Below are positions 7,461 through 14,435 of a stretch of DNA of 31,083 nt, in pieces. How positions within the stretch are numbered: the stretch's first letter is position 1; each line of letters opens with the position of its first letter. A program made the translations under genes and the position numbers. The notes beneath the pieces are model-generated. The model worked only from the letters and a program-made list of their open reading frames with translations, had not been told where the DNA came from and ran no database searches. Source of the stretch: an uncultured Bacteroidota bacterium (GTDB lineage Bacteria; Bacteroidota; Bacteroidia; UBA7662); contig CAIOCC010000046.1 of assembly GCA_903856555.1 (NCBI GenBank), positions 1-31,083 of the forward strand, read 5' to 3'.

Positions 7461-8584
7461 GATGCTTTCAGAGAAACAACCCTAGATCTCTTCCATTTTC
7501 CCTGGCATGGGTATCCAACATCACGCTGCAGGTCGCCCTATGGTTAGGGACTGTGCTGCTGATGGCCGGATGCCAAAAAGAACCAATCCCTCCAACAACT
7601 TCGTTGTATAACAATGGATTTTGGGTTGTAAACGAGGGTCCCTTTGGGAACGGAACCGGGACCTTAACGTGGATTTCCAGGGATGGAAGTCGAGTGGAAC
7701 AGGATGTGTTTGGAAAAGTAAACCAACGGCCCATGGGTAACATTGCACAAAGCATGTTTATCCAGAACAATATAGGAATAGTCGTTTTGAACAATGCGGG
7801 CCGCGTCGAATGGGTGAATCCCCAAACCATGCAATCGATTGGGACCACAACGGGCTTCGAGTTGCCTTCGGCTGTGGCCGTGGACCCCATGAGGGCCAAG
7901 GCCTATGTGACTGAATGGGTGCGCTTTGGAGCAGCGGGTCGGGTCGCCGTGATTGACTGGTCCAGCAAACAGGTTTTGACCCGTCTAACGGTGGGTCCTT
8001 TTCCGAACGCCCTTGCGGTGGCCGGAAATCGCTTGGTGGTGGCCAACGGCGATACCAATACGGTGACCTTGGTGGATACGGAGGCGGATACGGTACTCCA
8101 AACGATCACGGTGGGAGATCGCCCCAACAGTTTGGTGGTCATGGGCACAACGGTGGCTGTTTTGTGTGGGGGTCGTCCTTCGTGGAGCGGACCAGAAACG
8201 GCCGGGTCCCTGCATCTATTGCGCTTGTCGGATGGTGAATCCCTGGCTCAGCTTACCTGGGGTCGCAACGATGATCATCCCAAGGATCTTTTGTTGATGC
8301 CGACGGGGGATGGTTTGATGTACCAGTTAGAGAGCCCGGTTCGTTCAGGCTTGCATCGGTTGAATCTCCCGTTCAGCAGTGGAACGGTGAATCCGAACCA
8401 GCCTTGGGTGAATCGCTTGTTTTATCACATGGCCTTTGACCCCCAGGAAAGCCGTTACCTGGTTACAACCGATGCCGGGGATTTTGCTTCAGCGGGCAAG
8501 GTATTTCGTTGGAATTCCCAAGGTGCTTTGGTGGATAGCTTTACCACGGGGATCGCGCCGGGGCATGTGGTTTTTGTTCCCTAG
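7457..8584 (+). CDS. BtuG-like surface lipoprotein with YncE-type beta-propeller
   Basis: This 375-residue protein starts at ATG 7457, overlapping the last bases of the receptor gene, so the two are probably translationally coupled. A long N-terminal region ends in the lipobox LMAGC with Cys39 as the lipidation site. The rest is a repeated beta-propeller of YncE/DUF5074 type, with blades such as VAVIDWSSKQVLTRLTVG, NTVTLVDTEADTVLQTITVG and LHLLRLSDGESLAQL, and with repeated PNALAV / PNSLVV turns. In Bacteroides, BtuG is a surface beta-propeller lipoprotein that binds B12 very tightly and sits on BtuB. Same fold type, same neighbour and same riboswitch suggest the same job here. The assignment by fold is firm; the B12-binding role is inferred. 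Confidence 0.8.
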   Translation: MRCFQRNNPRSLPFSLAWVSNITLQVALWLGTVLLMAGCQKEPIPPTTSLYNNGFWVVNEGPFGNGTGTLTWISRDGSRVEQDVFGKVNQRPMGNIAQSMFIQNNIGIVVLNNAGRVEWVNPQTMQSIGTTTGFELPSAVAVDPMRAKAYVTEWVRFGAAGRVAVIDWSSKQVLTRLTVGPFPNALAVAGNRLVVANGDTNTVTLVDTEADTVLQTITVGDRPNSLVVMGTTVAVLCGGRPSWSGPETAGSLHLLRLSDGESLAQLTWGRNDDHPKDLLLMPTGDGLMYQLESPVRSGLHRLNLPFSSGTVNPNQPWVNRLFYHMAFDPQESRYLVTTDAGDFASAGKVFRWNSQGALVDSFTTGIAPGHVVFVP

Positions 8585-9495
8585 AGCAGGGGCAGGTAAT
8601 TTTCGGCCAGCATACAGCGGGCTGAACCGCCACCGATTTTTTCGATGGTGGGGATGGATACCGAAATAATTTCGCCATCGGCTTCGATGCGATCTCTCAA
8701 TTCGGGACCCCAAGCGCGCACGGCCGTTTCGGAGGCAATCCAGCAGCGATGACCCTCGGGGTGGTCCACTTGCAGGACATTGGCCCCAAAGGATTCGATT
8801 TGGGCGGGGCTGAGAAGGAGTACATCGCGCCCGGTGGAATTCAGCCGCTTGATCAATTCTTTTTGACCCCAAGGGTCCAGGGCCTCGGCGGCCAGGAGGG
8901 CGAGGTTTTGACCTAGACTCATCAAAACATTGGTATGATAATAAGGCCGTCCGTTGGCATCAGCGCTGTCAAAGCCCCATCCATCGTATCCAATTTCGTG
9001 GCACCAACGCTCAAAGAGTTCCGGACTGGTTCGGGTCGAAAAAGCCGCATAAGCGCAACGATGGTCATGGTCCAAAACCATGCTACCCGTCCCCTCCAGG
9101 AACTGCCCTTGGTGGGCCCAATCGCTCCAATCCGATTCGTAGGCCACCCGATAACCGGCTTCAATCAGGAGATGAGCGAGGTCGTCTCTTTTTTCGAGTC
9201 GTCGGGAGGGGGCCTCCATGGGGAAATGGATCAACCCGCCGTCCGGTAGGGTACAAAACAAATTGTTAAGAAAAACAGCATCGGGACAGGGAACTTCCTT
9301 CCGATCCGTTAGCACCGTCACTCGAAGCCCCGCTTCCAATAGCCGGTGGTGCATGGCATCAAATTCTCGTTGGCCTTCCTGGGCTGTTTGCTCCGGAAGG
9401 CGATCCGGTTCTCGATTCTGAAAAGCATTGCTGGGTCCTGTTTCGGGGTTCCACCCAAAATGCTGAGGCCGTAACATCAGAAGACCCGTTGCCAT
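8581..9495 (-). CDS. ctlX: CtlX-type citrulline/arginine amidinohydrolase
   Basis: The 304-residue product belongs to the guanidino-group-modifying (amidinotransferase/arginine deiminase) superfamily, CtlX branch. Visible landmarks are the start TGLLMLRPQHFGWNPETGPSN, the acidic block QFLEGTGSMVLD (Glu134), the catalytic histidine block YYHTNVLMSLG (His187) and the C-terminal nucleophile GGGSARCMLAEN (Cys294). Members cleave or transfer guanidino or ureido groups of arginine-like substrates; CtlX is named for citrulline utilisation. It is cytoplasmic with no signal peptide. It follows the dehydrogenase gene by 18 bases on the same strand, suggesting one operon. Its stop codon overlaps the stop of the convergent lipoprotein gene. 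The family call is strong; the exact substrate is not proven by sequence. Confidence 0.87.
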   Translation of the reverse strand: MATGLLMLRPQHFGWNPETGPSNAFQNREPDRLPEQTAQEGQREFDAMHHRLLEAGLRVTVLTDRKEVPCPDAVFLNNLFCTLPDGGLIHFPMEAPSRRLEKRDDLAHLLIEAGYRVAYESDWSDWAHQGQFLEGTGSMVLDHDHRCAYAAFSTRTSPELFERWCHEIGYDGWGFDSADANGRPYYHTNVLMSLGQNLALLAAEALDPWGQKELIKRLNSTGRDVLLLSPAQIESFGANVLQVDHPEGHRCWIASETAVRAWGPELRDRIEADGEIISVSIPTIEKIGGGSARCMLAENYLPLL

Positions 9496-9513
9496 GACGC
9501 TTCGTTGCAGGGC

Positions 9514-10302
9514 CTACTTAAGTCCTCCGGTGATCCCGGCCGATACCCGGACCACCCAAGCCCGTGGCATGAAACCGGTGGACGCTGCCATGACCGCATT
9601 CATCCAGCCATGGACGGCGACGGCACGGCCACGCATCATGGCTTTGTACCCAAAGAGGGCCACCGAGGCGGAATTCGGAATCCGTTTACTGGAAAGCATC
9701 GAGGGAGCAGAAGATCCGGGCTCCATCATGGCCCGTCCAAATCCGCTTTGGGTGGGTCCAGGGCAAAGGGTCGTTACGGTGATCCCGTGACGTCGTAATT
9801 CCAGATGCAGTGCTTCGGAGAAATGCAATACAAAGGCCTTGGTAGCAAAATAAACCGCCATGCCCGGTCCCGGTTGAAAGGCGGCCGTCGACGCCACGTT
9901 CAAGATGCGTCCCCCCCCTTGGTCCACCATATCCCGTGCATAGAGCCTGGTTAAATGGGCCACCGCTCTTACATTGAGATCAATCATGGAAGCGTCTCTT
10001 TCCCAAGAATTTTCAATAAATGGCCCGAAACTTCCAAAGCCTGCATTGTTGACCAAATAATGGACCTGTATCCCTGCGGCTTTGGTGCTTTGGTAGAGTC
10101 GATCAATATTCGCAGGAATGCTCAGGTCCATTTCATAACAATTAACTTGAATTTGGTGGGCCGCCACCAATTCTTCGCGGAGCTTTTGGAGTAAATCAAG
10201 TCGACGGGCCACCAGAATCAAATCGTCTTTGGCCGCCGCATGGATGCGGGCCAATTCCAATCCAATGCCTTCAGAGGCTCCGGTAATCAAGGCTGTTGCC
10301 AT
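9514..10302 (-). CDS. Short-chain dehydrogenase/reductase (SDR)
   Basis: This is a classical SDR of 262 residues. The nucleotide-binding motif TGASEGIG spans residues 7-14, NNAG is at 85-88, and the catalytic set is Ser138, Tyr151 and Lys155 (YFATK). After the active site the PGP/T loop (CPGPTQSGFG) is present. Arg33-Arg34 after the second strand favour NADP(H). The C-terminal 40 residues contain a hydrophobic stretch ending VVRVSAGITGG, seen in DltE/YqjQ-like members. ATG 10302 is chosen because the glycine motif begins five residues later; an upstream in-frame TTG at 10362 would add an unrelated tail and overlap the divergent gene. The substrate is unknown. It probably heads the transcript that includes ctlX. 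Confidence 0.88.
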   Translation of the reverse strand: MATALITGASEGIGLELARIHAAAKDDLILVARRLDLLQKLREELVAAHQIQVNCYEMDLSIPANIDRLYQSTKAAGIQVHYLVNNAGFGSFGPFIENSWERDASMIDLNVRAVAHLTRLYARDMVDQGGGRILNVASTAAFQPGPGMAVYFATKAFVLHFSEALHLELRRHGITVTTLCPGPTQSGFGRAMMEPGSSAPSMLSSKRIPNSASVALFGYKAMMRGRAVAVHGWMNAVMAASTGFMPRAWVVRVSAGITGGLK

Positions 10303-10334
10303 AGTTTGAGGGGTTGAGGTTCGGTTAAAGGTAT

Positions 10335-10342
10335 TAAATTTG
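10335..10342 (+). promoter_or_regulatory. -7 element TAAATTTG just before the small secreted protein gene
   Basis: TAAATTTG fits the Bacteroidota -7 consensus TAnnTTTG and ends five bases before ATG 10348, so the mRNA would begin at or almost at the start codon. A -33 TTTG at the ideal spacing is not seen; a partial GTTG lies 18 bases upstream. Confidence 0.5.
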
Positions 10343-10347
10343 ATGCT

Positions 10348-10851
10348 ATGATGACTTCTCAACGACTTGGTTTCCCCCGCTTTTTGGTTTCACTCCTCCT
10401 TTTTGGGGTGCTGTACGGGGGTCTGCCCCTCGAAACGGCCGCTCAGGCCCCCAACCGGATCCGTGATTATACCGATGCCGATATTTACCTCAAAGGCGTT
10501 TTTGGCCCCGACTGCATGATGGACGAGTACGGCAACCTGCGGATCAACGGCCAGGAATTTGGAGGAGGCCATGTGGTCTTTCGACTGAGCGATGTGCGTA
10601 TCCGCATGGAAGAAATCAAGGAAGGCACGGCCTGTCCATCCCCTTGCCGTCAACGCGTTATTCTGCGGTTTGATTGCCGCAAACAAGCCTGCATTACCAA
10701 CTACCAAGCCGGGGGCAGTATCCCTTGGCCCGCAACCATGACTTCCTACAAGCTGGAATTTGAAGATCTCCGCAAGGGTCGCAAGATGTTTTCGGTATTT
10801 CTGGAAATGCAACGTTTCGTGCGTCAAAGCAATTTGGCCCCCACTCTATAG
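10348..10851 (+). CDS. Small secreted protein of unknown function
   Basis: The 167-residue product starts MMTSQRLGF (a second ATG at 10351 is equally possible) and has a signal peptide of about 33 residues ending ETAAQA. The mature part has several cysteines (in PDCMMDEYG, TACPSPCRQ, FDCRKQACI), which suggests disulfide bonds in the periplasm or outside. It contains alternating short strands such as HVVFRLSDVRIRME and QRVILRFDCR and ends without a sorting tail. I do not recognise a family. It is divergent from the dehydrogenase and convergent with icmF, so it is probably its own transcription unit. Confidence 0.7.
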   Translation: MMTSQRLGFPRFLVSLLLFGVLYGGLPLETAAQAPNRIRDYTDADIYLKGVFGPDCMMDEYGNLRINGQEFGGGHVVFRLSDVRIRMEEIKEGTACPSPCRQRVILRFDCRKQACITNYQAGGSIPWPATMTSYKLEFEDLRKGRKMFSVFLEMQRFVRQSNLAPTL

Positions 10852-10905
10852 GGCCGCCGCTCCCTTCGTTTCTTGGACCCGGGGTGAATCGTTCGTCAGG
10901 CGTGG

Positions 10906-13900
10906 TTACATGTTCCGGCGATAACGGCCTCCTACATTGTACAAAGTGTCGGTGATCTGTCCCAGCGAACAATACTTGACGGCTTCCATCAGAACATCAA
11001 ACAAATTCTCTTGACGCAAGGCCGCTTCGGAGAGGCGCCTGAGCCATAGAGCGGCTTCGTGGGGGTATCGACCGTGCAGGCTTAGAAGGGTTGCAATCTG
11101 GGCTTCCTTTTCGGCCTCCGTGGCCCGGATAACTTCGCCAGGGATCAGGGTCGGCGAACCTTCTTTGCTCAAAAAAGTATTGACGCCGATGATAGGCAAA
11201 TCTCCGTTGTGCTTGAGTGTTTCGTAATGCAGCGACTCTTCCTGAATCTGATTGCGTTGATACATCGACTCCATCGCGCCCAGGACCCCGCCGCGTTCGG
11301 TAATGCGATCAAACTCCAACATCACCGCTTCTTCGACTAGATCGGTGAGTTCTTCGATAACAAAGGATCCCTGCAAGGGGTTTTGGTTAAAAGCCAGACC
11401 GAGCTCCCGGTTAATGATGAGCTGAATGGCCATGGCCCGGCGCACCGAGGCCTCGGTGGGCGTGGTAATGGCTTCGTCAAAGGCATTGGTATGCAAGGAA
11501 TTGCAGTTATCATAGATCGCATACAGGGCCTGCAAGGTGGTTCGGATATCGTTGAAATCAATTTCCTGGGCATGCAGCGAACGGCCCGAGGTTTGGATAT
11601 GGTATTTGAGCATCTGGGAGCGTTCATCGGCTCCGTATTTTTCGCGCAATGCTTTGGCCCAAATCCGCCGGGCCACCCGTCCAATCACGGCGTACTCGGC
11701 GTCGATCCCGTTGCTAAAGAAAAAGCTGAGATTGGGTGCAAAGCCGTTGATATCCATTCCCCGCGATAGGTAATACTCCACATACGTAAAACCGTTGGCC
11801 AGGGTAAAGGCCAATTGCGTGATGGGGTTGGCTCCGGCCTCGGCGATATGGTACCCCGATATAGAAACCGAATAAAAATTGCGGACGGCATGCTCAATAA
11901 AATATTCCTGAACATCTCCCATCAATCGCAGGGAGAATTCCGTCGAAAAAATGCAGGTGTTTTGGGCCTGGTCTTCCTTGAGAATATCGGCTTGGACGGT
12001 ACCCCGAACCTGGGTCAAGGTCTTTTGTTTGATTCGCTGATAATCACCAGGCGCCAAGACGGCATCTCCCGACAATCCCAAGAGCTGAAGGCCCAAGCCG
12101 TTGTTGCCTTCGGGGAGGGCATGGGAGTCGTTGACTTGGTCCGAACCGAAGGCTCGGTAAGCAGGCCAATCTTTTTTCCCGGATTGGAGGGCTTTTTGTT
12201 TGGAACGCACCGCTTCCTCCAGGCCCTGCTCGGCGATGAATTTCTCGCATTGCTGGTCAATGGCGGCATTCAAAAAGAAGGCCAACAGGACCGGAGCCGG
12301 TCCGTTAATGGTCATGGAAACCGAGGTGGCCGGGTTGCAGAGGTCAAAGCCTGAGTAGAGCTTTTTGGCATCATCCAAACAACAAATGCTGACGCCGGCA
12401 TTGCCGATTTTGCCGTAGATATCCGGACGACGATCCGGGTCGTTGCCGTACAAGGTCACCGAATCAAAGGCTGTACTGAGTCGCTTGGCCGGCATGCCCA
12501 AGGACACGTAGTGAAAGCGTTTGTTGGTCCGTTCGGGGCCGCCTTCTCCAGCAAACATGCGCGTTGGGTCCTCTTGTTCTCTTTTGAAGGGAAAAACGCC
12601 GGCCGTGTACGGGAAGGTGCCCGGTAGATTTTCCTGCCGGAACCACCGTAACAAATCTCCGTAATTAGCGTAACGCGGCAGACTCACTTTGGGAAGCTTC
12701 AGCCCCGAAAGAGTGGTGGTTCGGGTTTGGATCTTGATCTCCTTGCCCCGGACATGGTAGCTGAATTCGTCGGCGTGGTAGGCATCGCGCAGGGCTGGCC
12801 AGGACTCTAGAACGCGGATACTGGAACCGTTCAGGCCTTCTTTGGCTTTTGCCAAGGCATGGGACAGGGCTTGGTTGGCGTTGGGGGAAGGGGCTTGGTC
12901 CCCGCTTTGTTCCTCGAGTATTCGAATGCTTTGCTCCAAGGCATACCATTGGTCTGCCAGGCGGGCCTGCTCCTCGGTATCGCGGTTGTAACGCCGGATG
13001 CTGTCGGTGATTTCGGAGAGGTATCGGACCCGGGCCGGGGGGATGATGTAAATTTTCTCGGAGAGTTCATGGTCATCCACCCAGGGTTGACGCTCCACTT
13101 TGAACCCACAACGGGTTTCGAGCAGGTTCATCAATCGGCCAAAGAGGCGGTTCATCCCCGGGTCGTTGAATTGACTGGCGATGGTGCCTTCGACTGGCAT
13201 TTCAGAAGCGGGGGTGTCCCAGAGGTTGTGGTTACGCTGAACCTGTTTCTTCACATCCCGCAGGGCATCTTGCCCTCCTCGTTTATCAAATTTGTTCACC
13301 GCGATGAGGTCGGCAAAGTCCAGCATGTCAATTTTTTCGAGCTGGGTTGCGGCCCCGTATTCCGGCGTCATAACATAGAGCGAAACATCGCTGTGATCAA
13401 TGATTTCGGTATCGCTTTGGCCGATGCCGGAGGTTTCTAGAAGAATCAAGTCAAAGCGGGAAGCCTGCAGCAATGTCAGCGTGTCTCGAACATGGCGGCT
13501 CAGGGCCAGGTTGGATTGACGGGTTGCCAGGGACCGCATATAAACGCGGGGATGGTGGATGGCATTCATCCGGATGCGATCGCCCAAGAGGGCGCCTCCG
13601 GTCTTGCGTTTGGAGGGATCCACCGATACAACGGCCACCCTGGGCCCCATGCTGGGATCGGAAGGGTCGCCGGTTTGGGTCACAAATCTCCGAATAACCT
13701 CGTCCACGAGCGATGATTTACCCGCCCCGCCCGTTCCGGTGATGCCCAGAACCGGGGCTTTTTGGCCAAGATGCTTCGCGCCGTCGGCGTTGAGGGTTTG
13801 GATGAGTTCTTCAAAAAGTTGGGGTTCGTTTTCGGCCATTGAAATGCCCCGAGCCAAGGCGGGGTCCGCCCCAAGTCGGATTTGTTCAGCCAAGGCCTTC

Positions 13901-14364
13901 AGGTCATGGGCGCTTTCTTTGACGATGGCAAAATCGGATTGTTGCAACAAATCGTTGATCATCCCTTGCAAGCCCATGGCGCGGCCATCATCCGGGGAAT
14001 AAATGCGGTTAATCCCATAGGCGTGAAGTTCTTCGATTTCGACCGGAAGGATGGTGCCGCCTCCACCGCCAAAGAGACGTATCTCTGGGCGACCCCGGTC
14101 CCGCAACAAGTCGTAGAGGTACTTGAAAAACTCCAAATGACCCCCCTGGTAGGAGGTGATGGCAATGGCTTGAGCGTCTTCCTGCACGGCACAGTCCACA
14201 ATTTCGGCGGCCGAACGGTTGTGCCCCAAGTGGATTACTTCGGCTCCGCTTTTTTGGAGGATACGGCGCATAATGTTGATGGCCGCATCGTGGCCGTCAA
14301 AAAGCGAGGCCGCGGTGACAATCCGGACGGGGTTACGGGGTTGATAGACGGGAATTTCCTGCAT
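10906..14364 (-). CDS. icmF: Fused isobutyryl-CoA mutase (IcmF), AdoCbl-dependent
   Basis: Residue numbers count from the in-frame TTG at 14373; ATG 14364 (Met4) is the preferred start, giving 1152 residues. The N-terminus is a B12-binding domain (about 15-145) with DGHD at 26-29 and His28 as lower cobalt ligand. A MeaB-like G-protein chaperone follows (about 205-430) with Walker A GTGGAGKS (213-220) and NKFD (360-363). The mutase barrel starts near 560. The residues that separate isobutyryl-CoA from methylmalonyl-CoA mutases fit IcmF: Phe594 in TAGVFPF where MCM has Tyr, and Gln804 in KEDQAQN where MCM has Arg. The enzyme interconverts isobutyryl-CoA and n-butyryl-CoA; some members also accept isovaleryl-CoA. 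About 90 extra residues lie between those two sites relative to MCM. It needs the cofactor that the upstream riboswitch unit probably imports. Confidence 0.95.
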   Translation of the reverse strand: MQEIPVYQPRNPVRIVTAASLFDGHDAAINIMRRILQKSGAEVIHLGHNRSAAEIVDCAVQEDAQAIAITSYQGGHLEFFKYLYDLLRDRGRPEIRLFGGGGGTILPVEIEELHAYGINRIYSPDDGRAMGLQGMINDLLQQSDFAIVKESAHDLKALAEQIRLGADPALARGISMAENEPQLFEELIQTLNADGAKHLGQKAPVLGITGTGGAGKSSLVDEVIRRFVTQTGDPSDPSMGPRVAVVSVDPSKRKTGGALLGDRIRMNAIHHPRVYMRSLATRQSNLALSRHVRDTLTLLQASRFDLILLETSGIGQSDTEIIDHSDVSLYVMTPEYGAATQLEKIDMLDFADLIAVNKFDKRGGQDALRDVKKQVQRNHNLWDTPASEMPVEGTIASQFNDPGMNRLFGRLMNLLETRCGFKVERQPWVDDHELSEKIYIIPPARVRYLSEITDSIRRYNRDTEEQARLADQWYALEQSIRILEEQSGDQAPSPNANQALSHALAKAKEGLNGSSIRVLESWPALRDAYHADEFSYHVRGKEIKIQTRTTTLSGLKLPKVSLPRYANYGDLLRWFRQENLPGTFPYTAGVFPFKREQEDPTRMFAGEGGPERTNKRFHYVSLGMPAKRLSTAFDSVTLYGNDPDRRPDIYGKIGNAGVSICCLDDAKKLYSGFDLCNPATSVSMTINGPAPVLLAFFLNAAIDQQCEKFIAEQGLEEAVRSKQKALQSGKKDWPAYRAFGSDQVNDSHALPEGNNGLGLQLLGLSGDAVLAPGDYQRIKQKTLTQVRGTVQADILKEDQAQNTCIFSTEFSLRLMGDVQEYFIEHAVRNFYSVSISGYHIAEAGANPITQLAFTLANGFTYVEYYLSRGMDINGFAPNLSFFFSNGIDAEYAVIGRVARRIWAKALREKYGADERSQMLKYHIQTSGRSLHAQEIDFNDIRTTLQALYAIYDNCNSLHTNAFDEAITTPTEASVRRAMAIQLIINRELGLAFNQNPLQGSFVIEELTDLVEEAVMLEFDRITERGGVLGAMESMYQRNQIQEESLHYETLKHNGDLPIIGVNTFLSKEGSPTLIPGEVIRATEAEKEAQIATLLSLHGRYPHEAALWLRRLSEAALRQENLFDVLMEAVKYCSLGQITDTLYNVGGRYRRNM

Positions 14365-14370
14365 GGCTGC

Positions 14371-14377
14371 CAAATTA
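14371..14377 (-). promoter_or_regulatory. Possible icmF -7 element, one base short
   Basis: On the minus strand TAATTTG lies six bases before ATG 14364. It resembles TAnnTTTG with one spacer base missing, and no convincing -33 element is present. Weak alone, it is listed because the same variant precedes other genes here and the divergent metG promoter is 47 bases away. Confidence 0.35.
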
Positions 14378-14399
14378 CAACAGGGTTAGGGGCTGGAGG

Positions 14400-14431
14400 T
14401 TTGTTAAGCCTGCTCCTAAGTCCTACTTTTG
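14400..14431 (+). promoter_or_regulatory. metG promoter, full -33 / -7 match
   Basis: TTTG at 14400-14403 and TACTTTTG at 14424-14431 are separated by exactly 20 bases, a full match to the Bacteroidota promoter consensus TTTG-N19-21-TAnnTTTG. The -7 element ends four bases before the GTG start at 14436, so transcription should begin at or next to the start codon, giving a leaderless or nearly leaderless mRNA. Confidence 0.75.
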
Positions 14432-14435
14432 CGAG

